DNA of 64,000 nucleotides from RUG334 sp045599645 (GTDB taxonomy: Bacteria; Muiribacteriota; Ozemobacteria; Ozemobacterales; Ozemobacteraceae), in NCBI GenBank assembly GCA_045599645.1, contig JAZRWI010000111.1, positions 62,001 through 126,000 on the forward strand, written 5' to 3'. Positions 1 through 8,254 of the stretch are shown here, one piece after another. A model generated the notes under the pieces. It saw only the letters and a list, made by a program, of their open reading frames with translations, had not been told where the DNA came from and made no database searches. Numbering within the stretch: the first letter of the stretch is position 1; the number at the start of each line of letters is the position of its first letter. Made by a program: the position numbers and the translations under genes.

Positions 1-917
1 CCTTAAAGACTTATCTGGACTGCCCTCGTAAATTCTATTTCGAAAGCATTCTTGGAATTACAGACCCGTTGGAAGAAAGCAAGACCCAGTTTGTTGTTGG
101 TAATGCCTATCATAAGGTTCTTGAAGAACTCCACAGGCCAGGCTCAATCTGGGAACAATGCAAAAAGCCAACAGAAGAAGAAATAATGGAATTATTTGAA
201 AAGCATGCTCTACCAATGCTAGAGGTAGTCCCATTCTTTGAAAGATACCAGAAAATCTGCGCAATCAAAGAAGCATTGAAGCGGTATATAAATGCCATGT
301 ATGATTTTGAACAGCTTCCATGCCGCCACACAAAGGGTGTTGAAAACAAGTTCTCGTTCAATATAGGCGGAAGCCGGATTACCGGTCGTTTTGACCGAAT
401 AGCGTTTTTAGACAACGAAAGCGTTCAGATTGTTGACTATAAAACAGCCAAAAGTGGTCTTCCCAGCAGCGAAACCATATTTAACAAATCCTTCCCGGAA
501 TCAGGAAGACTAGAAGAACAGCTGGAGCTTCAGATGCCAATTTATCTGTTAGCCTGTCAGAATATGGGCTTCAAGAATGTTTCTGCCGCGCTCCTTTATG
601 TAATGAGCGATCAATATGCCAAGGGGAATTCCAAAACCGGCATGCAGGCAGGCTTCTTGCGCTCTGCCGCTATAAACTATGGTTGCGGTCCTGTATATGG
701 TCATACTGTTCCACAAGTAGCTATTGAGGCCTTTAAGCAGAGACTTGAGGGGTTGATTACTCAAATAAAGGAAGACAGAACTTTTAAATGCAACCCATCA
801 CCGAATGAAGACGCCAGAACCTGTCGAAATAAAGACTGCAGCTATTCAACCTTCTGCCAGATAGAAATTGAATCAGCCCAGGAAAATTCAGGAAAGGGGG
901 CCGCCAGGAATGAGTAA
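1..917 (+). CDS. AddB/RecB-like helicase-nuclease subunit, C-terminal end (partial)
   Basis: Only the C-terminal ~305 codons are in the window; the frame is open from base 3, so the gene starts upstream. The visible part is a PD-(D/E)XK nuclease of the RecB/AddB type. It begins with a YLDCPRKFYF motif (first cluster Cys), continues with VGNAYHKVLEEL and GRFDRIAF, then the catalytic VDYKT (D-x-K), and ends with a C-x4-C-x5-C group. The four cysteines match the iron-sulfur staple of AddB-type nucleases. Family role: processing double-strand DNA ends for recombination with a partner helicase. The next gene overlaps by 8 bp and encodes the likely partner. The helicase part, if present, lies outside the window, so AddB versus AdnA/AdnB-like cannot be decided here. 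Confidence 0.85.
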   Translation, partial: LKTYLDCPRKFYFESILGITDPLEESKTQFVVGNAYHKVLEELHRPGSIWEQCKKPTEEEIMELFEKHALPMLEVVPFFERYQKICAIKEALKRYINAMYDFEQLPCRHTKGVENKFSFNIGGSRITGRFDRIAFLDNESVQIVDYKTAKSGLPSSETIFNKSFPESGRLEEQLELQMPIYLLACQNMGFKNVSAALLYVMSDQYAKGNSKTGMQAGFLRSAAINYGCGPVYGHTVPQVAIEAFKQRLEGLITQIKEDRTFKCNPSPNEDARTCRNKDCSYSTFCQIEIESAQENSGKGAARNE

Positions 918-3900
918 ACTGTCTAATGCTATGAAAGCATTAATAGAAGGCTTAACCAAAGAGCAGCAGGATGCGGTTCTTTTTCCGGCTAGTGGTCGTT
1001 TGAGAATTTCCGCTGGTGCTGGTTCTGGTAAAACCGAAGTATTAACAAGAAGAATAGACGGCCTTTTAAAGCAGGGAATCAAGCCAACAGAGCTTGTTGC
1101 AATTACCTACACACAGAAGGCTGCTTCAGAAATGAAGACACGCCTTACAGAAAAACGAAAGCTCGCCTCGTCTGTATTGCGCAGCATGGAGGTTTCAACC
1201 TTCCATTCATTCTTGAATAAATTTTTGAAACTGGACCCATTCGGAGCAGGCATAGACAGCTCAGTCACAACAATAGAAGCCAACACAAGAGAAATTCTTC
1301 TTCTTGACCTTGCAGAGCGCTTTGCAGAGCAGTATGGAGAAAAAATAATCAACGGTGAAAGAGCCTTAGGCCCAGAATTAGCAGATAAGCTGATAAAGGA
1401 TTTCCCAGACGCTTTAAGCAAAATCAGGCGTTATTTATTAGGCCCCGGCGAATTCTATCGAAAAGCAAAGCAAATACTCGATACACGTGAACCCAAGGCA
1501 ACAGAGCTTGAATACAAAACACTAGAATGGCTTTTCATTTTCTACAACGTTTATATTGAAGAAATAACAAAGCGTAATCTTATAGATTTTGACGAAATCC
1601 TCATCAGAAGCAAGAATCTCGTGAAGGATATGCGTGAAAACGGCATAATGCCAGAAAGACGTGTATTCCTGATTGATGAATTCCAGGATAACAACCCAAA
1701 CCAGTTTGGAATAGTTGAAGAATTCTGCCGTGACCGTGACAGCCAGGTATGTGTTGTTGGTGATGAAAAGCAAAGTATCTACAGATTTCAGGGTGCAAAC
1801 GTAGATACCTTCAGAAATTTTACCTCTGATCAGGACCTGATGCTGAAGGATAATTTCCGTTCTTACGCTGAAGTAATCAATCTAGCAGACAGCTTCCTAG
1901 AAAGAAGCGGTGACATAGGCAAAATGTTTGTTAAGCAGGAAGCAAGACGTGGCAATTCTCCACGCTATCCAGCAATCAGCTGCCTTCTCACCCCGGACGA
2001 AATGCCATCGCCAATAATCAGTCAGCAGCTTGCGCAATTCATAAATGATACTGTTGCCTCTGGAATGACTATCCCAGACCGCAAGAATGGCGGCGAAATG
2101 CGGCCTATACGTTATGGTGACATTGCTATTATTTTAAGCTCAGTAAAGAACCTGCCGTCGGATTTTGAAGACGCTTTATCTGCTCTTCAGATTCCATATG
2201 TCATGTCAGGTGGCTTTGGTCTGTATGAACGCAGCGAAATAGCTGAACTACTGGCTTTCTTAAAAATACTTGTTCAACCAAACGATGATTATTCTGTAGT
2301 AAAAATACTAACAGGACCTCTCTATGGGCTTAATGACTCAGATTTAACCAAGCTTTCCCTTGAAGGGAAATATGAAAACGTTAATCTTCTTCCAAGAATA
2401 CTTGCAATGAAGGAAGAGGATTTGCCCGAAGAAGCACGCAATTTCAGAACGCTATATATCAGCTTGAAGGAACGTGCCAACAAGCCAGGTCTCGTAAATC
2501 TTTGCCATACAATTATTGAACAGGCTGGCTTCTATGAATACTCTGCCACTCAAAAATCAGAACTGAAGCGCAGAAGAATGAACAATAACATCGCCAAGTT
2601 CATTGGTATTGTGAGGAACTTTGAACAGAACGGGGTTTTCACTTCGCTTAGAGATTTTCTGAAGCAGGTTGAAAGAACAAGAAGTGCAGAAATAGACGAA
2701 GACGAAGCAGGTCTTGGCCTTGATGACGGTGATGCTGTAAAAATCATGACCATACACAAATCCAAGGGTCTTGAATTCCCACTGGTCATTGTTCCTTTCT
2801 TGAAAAGCCATGTTAATAGAGCTTCAGACAAGATTGTTTTTGATGAACAATTCGGTCTGATTGTAAATGAAAATAGCACCAAATTAGCTTCTCCTGCCTA
2901 TGGCGCTTATAAAGAAAGAGAAAAGAACGAATCAGAGGCTGAAGAATTCAGGAAGCTTTATGTTGCATTTACTCGCGCAGAAGACCTTCTGGTCATCACA
3001 GGAGAGCTTAAACGCAGTATTCCTCCGGAAGATATTGAAAAACCGATTACAGAACCTATATGCCATGTTAAGCAGATAATTGAAGCTAATCCGGCTATTG
3101 GCAAGGTTATGAGCATAAATGAATGGCCTGATCTGTTAAATAAATGGCTTGAAGCAGGTAAAACTGAGCCAGCAAAGGTTGCAGAACAGCTTGTAATTAA
3201 ACCGGACTTAGATATGCTTGAAAACGGTATAAAAGCCATTGGTAGTTTTCTGGAAGCTCGTGGCAATGCTGTTTCAACAATACCGGACAACGACAAAGAC
3301 ATATTCTCGCTGCAGGAACTGGCCCTGTTTAAGGAATGTCCTCGCAAATACTACTTTGCCAGTATTCACGTAGGCTCCTTTGAAGAAAGAATGGAACGCT
3401 TCCCCACTCTGGTCGGTAAGCTCGCCCACGAAACAATAAGACTTTTCCACGAAAATGAAGGACACAGAATAGTTTTTTCCAAAGAAGCCATAGACTTGGC
3501 AGAACAGCTTCTTGATAAGCTTATTCCATGCTATGCAACCTCAAAAAGCATAGAGGATGAAAGCGAAGAAAAGCTGACTTCTGAAGAATTGAAAGCCAAG
3601 ACCATGCTTCTGCTGAACAGATACGTTGAATCAGATTTAAGCAGGCAACACCCCTGGATGTTTGAAGCTGAAGTCAACGTCAAGTTCGACAGCAGCAAAT
3701 CAACAAAACCATTCTTCATCAGAGGCTTTGCCGACCGTGTAGACAGGGATGAAGGCGGCAGTGTCAGAATCATAGATTTCAAAACAAGAGAATATTCGGA
3801 AGCAGCCCACGAAGGCTACAAGCGTCAGCTTGCTCTTTATAGGATAGCAAGCAGTCGCGGTATTTTAGGTGAAACAGGCTGTCTGAACTTCCCCAGTTCT

Positions 3901-4080
3901 TACATTGCCTATCTTAACCCGAAAGGCTTGGACCTCAGAGAAATAGAGCCAAATCTGGAAGGCTTTGAGGAAGAAGCTGCCAAGGTTGTAGAAGCCATAC
4001 GCAAAGAACACAACTGGAACCCCAAAGCGACTGAGCAATGCAATAAATGCCCATTCAACAAGCTATGCCAAAGGCGTTAA
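910..4080 (+). CDS. AddA/UvrD-like helicase with C-terminal Fe-S nuclease domain
   Basis: 1056 aa superfamily 1 helicase fused to a RecB-type nuclease, predicted to unwind and trim double-strand DNA ends. Visible motifs: Walker A AGAGSGKT (~35-42), motif II IDEFQD (D256-E257), motif III VVGDEKQSIYRFQG, motif V TIHKSKGLEF and motif VI LYVAFTRAED. The C-terminal nuclease has GFADRVDR and IDFKT (D956-x-K958). Cysteines C810, C1044, C1047 and C1053 form an Fe-S pattern C-x233-C-x2-C-x5-C. The start chosen is ATG 910, which has AAAGGGGG upstream and overlaps the previous stop by 8 bp; a TTG at 868 is less likely. Classical AddA lacks the Fe-S cysteines, so a pair with Fe-S nuclease domains in both subunits is notable. 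The stop shares a TTAA palindrome with the convergent gene at 4077. Confidence 0.9.
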   Translation: MSKLSNAMKALIEGLTKEQQDAVLFPASGRLRISAGAGSGKTEVLTRRIDGLLKQGIKPTELVAITYTQKAASEMKTRLTEKRKLASSVLRSMEVSTFHSFLNKFLKLDPFGAGIDSSVTTIEANTREILLLDLAERFAEQYGEKIINGERALGPELADKLIKDFPDALSKIRRYLLGPGEFYRKAKQILDTREPKATELEYKTLEWLFIFYNVYIEEITKRNLIDFDEILIRSKNLVKDMRENGIMPERRVFLIDEFQDNNPNQFGIVEEFCRDRDSQVCVVGDEKQSIYRFQGANVDTFRNFTSDQDLMLKDNFRSYAEVINLADSFLERSGDIGKMFVKQEARRGNSPRYPAISCLLTPDEMPSPIISQQLAQFINDTVASGMTIPDRKNGGEMRPIRYGDIAIILSSVKNLPSDFEDALSALQIPYVMSGGFGLYERSEIAELLAFLKILVQPNDDYSVVKILTGPLYGLNDSDLTKLSLEGKYENVNLLPRILAMKEEDLPEEARNFRTLYISLKERANKPGLVNLCHTIIEQAGFYEYSATQKSELKRRRMNNNIAKFIGIVRNFEQNGVFTSLRDFLKQVERTRSAEIDEDEAGLGLDDGDAVKIMTIHKSKGLEFPLVIVPFLKSHVNRASDKIVFDEQFGLIVNENSTKLASPAYGAYKEREKNESEAEEFRKLYVAFTRAEDLLVITGELKRSIPPEDIEKPITEPICHVKQIIEANPAIGKVMSINEWPDLLNKWLEAGKTEPAKVAEQLVIKPDLDMLENGIKAIGSFLEARGNAVSTIPDNDKDIFSLQELALFKECPRKYYFASIHVGSFEERMERFPTLVGKLAHETIRLFHENEGHRIVFSKEAIDLAEQLLDKLIPCYATSKSIEDESEEKLTSEELKAKTMLLLNRYVESDLSRQHPWMFEAEVNVKFDSSKSTKPFFIRGFADRVDRDEGGSVRIIDFKTREYSEAAHEGYKRQLALYRIASSRGILGETGCLNFPSSYIAYLNPKGLDLREIEPNLEGFEEEAAKVVEAIRKEHNWNPKATEQCNKCPFNKLCQRR

Positions 4081-5810
4081 TCCTTCGGAACACATCTAGA
4101 AATAACCAGCTTTGACTCGCTATCTAATGGCATTTCTAGTTCCTGCTTAGCTTCCAAGCCTTCTGGAATTTCATAATTGGGTTTACCAAGCGTATAAATC
4201 TGAATAGCCAGGAAATATTTAAAATAACCACTTTCAATGCATTTATCTATAGCTTCACGGCAGCGGACAAAAATATAATCTTCTATAGCGCTGTAGCCCA
4301 ATGGAGAATATATGAAAGGCTGATTGCTCATAAGGCAGTATTCTCTTTTATTCGGATAATGTTCATTGAGAGCATCTCTTGAAATCTTGTATTCAGAATA
4401 GCTAGACAACTGATTATAGCCCAGTTGCTTCTTAGAAATGTCTGACCAGTAAATAAAAGGCAAAATAGCTACCAGGATAATACAAGCTACTGGCAGATAG
4501 GGTTTCTGCAATTTTTCATTTATCTTTATGAACGCATATATTGCAAGAAATGCCACAACAGGCAAAAATACCAATGCCAGTCTGTTTGCTGTTGCATGCC
4601 TGAAATCAACCAGCACATACATAAATCTTACCAAAGCATGCATACCATAGAACACAAAAGCACCAGCCCAGAATATTCTGGAATTCTTAGAGGCCTGCTT
4701 TTTAAATAAGCTGAAAAGAAGGATTATCAATCCAAGAACAGCAATAAAGCTTACAGCAGATATTATGCAATACTCTGTTTTTTCTGTAAAAAAGTATTCC
4801 AAAGCGTTTTTAAAATTAGCATATACAAAACGAAGCCCAAACACATCTGCGGGGTTCTTGTTTTCCCACCAGACAGCGGTATCGCTGATTATTCTAAGCC
4901 ATGGGACAGGAATGCAGAGTATCGGGAAAAGCCACATCTTATATGATAGCTTGCCATATTCAAGTCTAGGCAATAATCCTAAAATAACTGGAACCACAAC
5001 CAATATGGCCATTATTGACTCATAGCGGCTCTGACCAATTAAAGGGATTCCCAAAATCAAAACCTCTGCCAAAGCGGCAGTAGGATTATTAATAAACTTA
5101 TAAAGGCACAAAAACATAATCAGGGAGCATAGCAGATTAAAGAGTTCAAAGCCTGCGCAAGCAGAATATAACATGAAAAGCGGATACACTCCCAAAAGGA
5201 TTAAGCCGCATATTCCCCATTTCTTACCAAATTTCAACTGTATCAGGTAATAAAACAGGAACAGGCTCATAACACCAAAAACAAAGTTGGCCATAAAAAT
5301 GTTATCCGGGTTATAACCAGTAATTATATGAAGCCAGCTTACGAGATACTGGAACAGCAACGGGCGCTTGTCTATCATATTGAAAAACACAATCTGGTTA
5401 CCATCGTTCTTGTAAACAGATGATAAAGGCAATACAGCAACCTTTGATTCAGCCAGCGTCTTGGTATCAGAAAGAATAACAGCTTCATCAGAAAGAATCC
5501 TGAAATCAGGCTTAAAAACCTGGAAGCCCACAAACATAAGGGCCACAGAAATAATAAAAGCCGGCCAATGATTTACAGCAAAGCCTTTTACATCCTGCCA
5601 AAAGGATGCTGGCTCTGAAGCAGCCTTTCGATTTGCCCTATATGCGTCAATAATTGATACAAGCCATATAATTACTTCGAATGTCAGGAAATAATATATG
5701 AGAACCATGTAATAGCTGCTGATTTCTTCATTGGCAAAAGCAAAAAAGCCAAACCATATAGAAATCAAGCCTATCAATGCAAAAATCAATATTCTTCTGC
5801 CCATGCTCAT
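4077..5810 (-). CDS. GT-C-type multi-spanning membrane glycosyltransferase-like protein
   Basis: About 577 aa with roughly a dozen hydrophobic segments. After the second or third helix there is a long loop with ILSDEAVILSDTKTL and KRPLLFQYLVSWLHIITGY. These resemble the acidic first-loop motif and R-P-x-L region of PMT_2/ArnT-type (GT39/GT83-like) enzymes, which move sugars from polyprenyl-phosphate donors on the outer face of the inner membrane. The C-terminal ~100 residues look soluble. ATG 5810 was chosen; a TTG four codons upstream is possible, and neither has a clear ribosome site. The gene is convergent with the helicase gene. Family placement comes from topology and the short motifs only, and the substrate is unknown. 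Confidence 0.6.
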   Translation of the reverse strand: MSMGRRILIFALIGLISIWFGFFAFANEEISSYYMVLIYYFLTFEVIIWLVSIIDAYRANRKAASEPASFWQDVKGFAVNHWPAFIISVALMFVGFQVFKPDFRILSDEAVILSDTKTLAESKVAVLPLSSVYKNDGNQIVFFNMIDKRPLLFQYLVSWLHIITGYNPDNIFMANFVFGVMSLFLFYYLIQLKFGKKWGICGLILLGVYPLFMLYSACAGFELFNLLCSLIMFLCLYKFINNPTAALAEVLILGIPLIGQSRYESIMAILVVVPVILGLLPRLEYGKLSYKMWLFPILCIPVPWLRIISDTAVWWENKNPADVFGLRFVYANFKNALEYFFTEKTEYCIISAVSFIAVLGLIILLFSLFKKQASKNSRIFWAGAFVFYGMHALVRFMYVLVDFRHATANRLALVFLPVVAFLAIYAFIKINEKLQKPYLPVACIILVAILPFIYWSDISKKQLGYNQLSSYSEYKISRDALNEHYPNKREYCLMSNQPFIYSPLGYSAIEDYIFVRCREAIDKCIESGYFKYFLAIQIYTLGKPNYEIPEGLEAKQELEMPLDSESKLVISRCVPKD

Positions 5811-5837
5811 ATATGAATCCAATCGTGAAAAGCCTTG

Positions 5838-5883
5838 TAAAAAAAACTGACTAAACCATTATAAATAGTTTTAGTCAGTTTTT
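5838..5883. terminator. bidirectional rho-independent terminator after tyrS
   Basis: Inverted repeat AACTGACTAAAC (5845-5856) / GTTTTAGTCAGTT (5868-5880). On the minus strand it is followed by eight T (plus-strand A run 5839-5846), which suits the end of tyrS. A shorter T run lies on the plus side. Confidence 0.8.
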
Positions 5884-5906
5884 CACCCTAATTAATATGA
5901 ATTAGA

Positions 5907-7130
5907 TTATTTAAGCACTATTTTGTGGAAAATCTTTTTACCCTTTTTAATCTTAGTGCCGGCTTTAAGCATTTCTTCAGTAATCTTGAAGTCCTGTCCT
6001 TCAACCTTGTTGCCATCAACGGTGATACCACCCTGTTTTACAAGGATTCTTGCATCGCCCTTGCTCTTAGCAATACCTGTTTTTACCAATGCATCGAGAA
6101 TACCGATAGAACCGTCAGTCAATTCTTCTGCTGCAACGGTAGTTGTTGGCATATTAGCGTCATCACCGCCACCAGCGAAGAGTGCAACAGCAGCTTCAGC
6201 AGCCTTGTCGGCTTCTTCCTTGCCATGAACAAGTTCAGTAAGTTCGTGAGCAAGAATCTTCTTCTTTTCATTGATTCTGCTGCCATCCCAGTGTTCCATT
6301 TCTTCTATCTGTTCGATTGGAAGGAAGGTGAGCATGCGGATACATTTCATTACGTCAGCGTCATCAACATTGCGCCAATACTGATAGAAATCGTATGGAG
6401 AGGTCTTCTTAGGATCAAGCCATACAGCGTTACCGGCAGTCTTGCCCATCTTCTTGCCTTGAGAGTCAGTAAGAAGAGTAATAGTCATGGCATGAGCGTC
6501 TTTGCCAAGCTTTCTTCTAATCAGTTCAGTGCCGCCGAGCATATTGCTCCACTGGTCATCGCCGCCGAATTCAAGATTGCAGCCCATATTCTGATACAGA
6601 TAATAGAAGTCATAGCTCTGCATAATCATATAGTTGAATTCGAGGAAGCTCAAGCCCTGAGCCATTCTCTGCTTATAGCATTCTGCTCTTAGCATGTTGT
6701 TTACAGAGAAGCATGCGCCAACTTCACGGAGAAGGTCAATATAATTAAGATTGAGCAACCAATCGGCATTATTAACCATAGTAGCCTTGCCTTCGCCAAA
6801 TTCGATGAATCTTTCCATCTGGCGCTTGAAGCATTCGGCATTGTGGTTAATATCTTCGCGGGTAAGCATTTTGCGCATGTCTGTGCGGCCTGAAGGGTCA
6901 CCAATCATTGTGGTGCCGCCACCAATAAGTGCAACTGGTGTATTACCAGCCATCTGAAGTCTCTTCATGAGAGTCAAAGCCATGAAATGACCAGCAGTAA
7001 GACTGTCTGCTGTGCAGTCAAAGCCAATATAGAACTTAGCTTTACCAGAGTTAACCAGTGTCCTTACCTGTTCTTCGTCAGTAACCTGAGCAATTAAGCC
7101 TCTAGCCTGAAGTTCTTCATATATACCCAT
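5907..7130 (-). CDS. tyrS: tyrosyl-tRNA synthetase
   Basis: 407 aa class I aminoacyl-tRNA synthetase that charges tRNA-Tyr in the cytoplasm. It has the N-terminal FYIGFDCTADSLTAGH region with the HIGH-equivalent GHFMA and the tyrosine-pocket segment ALIGGGTTMIGDPSGR. QSYDFYYLYQ, GGDDQWSN, the KMSKS-equivalent KKMGKT, and a C-terminal S4 RNA-binding domain (roughly 340-400, SIGILDALVKTG onward) follow. Length is typical for bacterial TyrRS. Start ATG 7130 is chosen because GGAG lies 10 nt upstream; a TTG at 7139 would overlap that site. It is a single-gene unit with its own promoter (7172-7200) and terminator. Confidence 0.97.
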   Translation of the reverse strand: MGIYEELQARGLIAQVTDEEQVRTLVNSGKAKFYIGFDCTADSLTAGHFMALTLMKRLQMAGNTPVALIGGGTTMIGDPSGRTDMRKMLTREDINHNAECFKRQMERFIEFGEGKATMVNNADWLLNLNYIDLLREVGACFSVNNMLRAECYKQRMAQGLSFLEFNYMIMQSYDFYYLYQNMGCNLEFGGDDQWSNMLGGTELIRRKLGKDAHAMTITLLTDSQGKKMGKTAGNAVWLDPKKTSPYDFYQYWRNVDDADVMKCIRMLTFLPIEQIEEMEHWDGSRINEKKKILAHELTELVHGKEEADKAAEAAVALFAGGGDDANMPTTTVAAEELTDGSIGILDALVKTGIAKSKGDARILVKQGGITVDGNKVEGQDFKITEEMLKAGTKIKKGKKIFHKIVLK

Positions 7131-7171
7131 TGATAGCAATCTCCATTTTTTATAGTAATTGATGAGTTGTG

Positions 7172-7200
7172 ATTATAGCTATCTTTACTTAAAATATCAA
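7172..7200 (-). promoter_or_regulatory. sigma70-type promoter of tyrS
   Basis: Minus strand TTGATA (plus 7195-7200), 17-bp spacer, TATAAT (plus 7172-7177), about 40 bp upstream of the tyrS start. Five of six -35 bases and all -10 bases match the consensus. Confidence 0.75.
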
Positions 7201-7231
7201 CCCCAACTTTATTTCAGCATAATTAAAGAGC

Positions 7232-7270
7232 AATAAAAAAAGCCTGACATCTTATGCAGGTATCAGGCTT
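7232..7270 (-). terminator. rho-independent terminator after kdsD
   Basis: Inverted repeat AGCCTGA (7241-7247) / TCAGGCT (7263-7269), followed on the minus strand by a T run (plus A run 7234-7240). It ends the PilX-like/kdsD transcript. Confidence 0.75.
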
Positions 7271-7286
7271 TCTTATGAACAGTGTT

Positions 7287-8246
7287 TTAAACCAGACGGG
7301 CTTTAAGTATATCGTGGAGATGCAGGAAACCAACTACATGAGTTTCTGAATCCACTACAGGAAGAGATGTAATAGCCTTGTCTTCCATGGTTTTGAGAGC
7401 TTCCATCGCAAGCCTTTCAGGATATGTTCTCTTTGGATTAGCAGTCATAACTTCACTGATAGCAACATCAAGGTCGTTCTTTCGTTCGAAGTAGCGGCGC
7501 AAATCGCCATCGCAGAACACACCTAAAAGCTTCTTGTTTTCATCAACAATCACTAATGCGCCAAATCCGCCGTGAGACATCTTTACGACTGCTTCACGAA
7601 GAATTACATCCGGGCCTACCATTGGTATTGAATCGTCGGAGTGCATCAAATCCTTAACAGAAATAAATCTTCTGCCAAGGCTTCCTGATGGATGGAATCT
7701 TGCAAAGTCTTTTTCCTTAAAGCCTCTGGCTTCAATCAAGGCACAGGCTAAGGCGTCGCCCAGGGCAAGACTTACTGTTGTAGAGCTGGTTGGAGCAAGA
7801 TTCAACGGGCAGGCTTCCCTTGCTACATATGAGTTCAAGACAATATCAGCATTCTTTGCCAAAGAAGATTCAACATTACCAACCATAGCAATTATTTTTG
7901 CGCCTATTCTTCTAAGGAAAGGAACAATGCGTATAATTTCTTCTGTTTCACCAGAATTAGAAAGAAGAAGCACAACATCATCCTCGGTTACCATGCCTAA
8001 ATCACCATGGAGAGCTTCTGCCGGATGCAGGAAGAATGACGGGGTTCCGGTGCTGGCCATTGTAGCAGCAATCTTACCACCGATTAAACCTGATTTACCC
8101 ATTCCGCATACTATGAGGCGGCCAGGTCCCTTTAAAATCAATTCGACAGCCTTTGTAAAGTTGTCATCGAGATTTTTAGTTGCTTCCTGAAGAGCTTCTA
8201 TTTCGTAATTTAAAGCTCTCTTTGCTGATTCTAAGGGAGTAGTCAT
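7287..8246 (-). CDS. kdsD: arabinose-5-phosphate isomerase (KpsF/GutQ/KdsD family)
   Basis: 320 aa. An N-terminal SIS domain (about residues 40-180) carries GMGKSGLIGGKIAATMAS, LHPAEALHGDLGM and LLSNSGETEEI, and two CBS domains fill residues ~205-320. The family converts ribulose-5-phosphate to arabinose-5-phosphate, the first step of Kdo synthesis for LPS or capsule, so it supports an outer membrane. The start is ATG 8246 with TGAGG seven nt upstream; the ribosome site sits in the stop region of the upstream PilX-like gene (stop 8255-8257), so the two are translationally close. A role in another sugar pathway (GutQ-like) cannot be excluded. Confidence 0.9.
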   Translation of the reverse strand: MTTPLESAKRALNYEIEALQEATKNLDDNFTKAVELILKGPGRLIVCGMGKSGLIGGKIAATMASTGTPSFFLHPAEALHGDLGMVTEDDVVLLLSNSGETEEIIRIVPFLRRIGAKIIAMVGNVESSLAKNADIVLNSYVAREACPLNLAPTSSTTVSLALGDALACALIEARGFKEKDFARFHPSGSLGRRFISVKDLMHSDDSIPMVGPDVILREAVVKMSHGGFGALVIVDENKKLLGVFCDGDLRRYFERKNDLDVAISEVMTANPKRTYPERLAMEALKTMEDKAITSLPVVDSETHVVGFLHLHDILKARLV

Positions 8247-8254
8247 TTTATGCC

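Noticed and set aside
5925..6692. 255-codon open frame antisense to tyrS
   Set aside because: It is a shadow of a well-conserved gene, with no ribosome site and no recognisable domain.
7131..7286. T-box riboswitch upstream of tyrS
   Set aside because: The leader is only ~40 nt after the promoter, with no T-box sequence or specifier structure.
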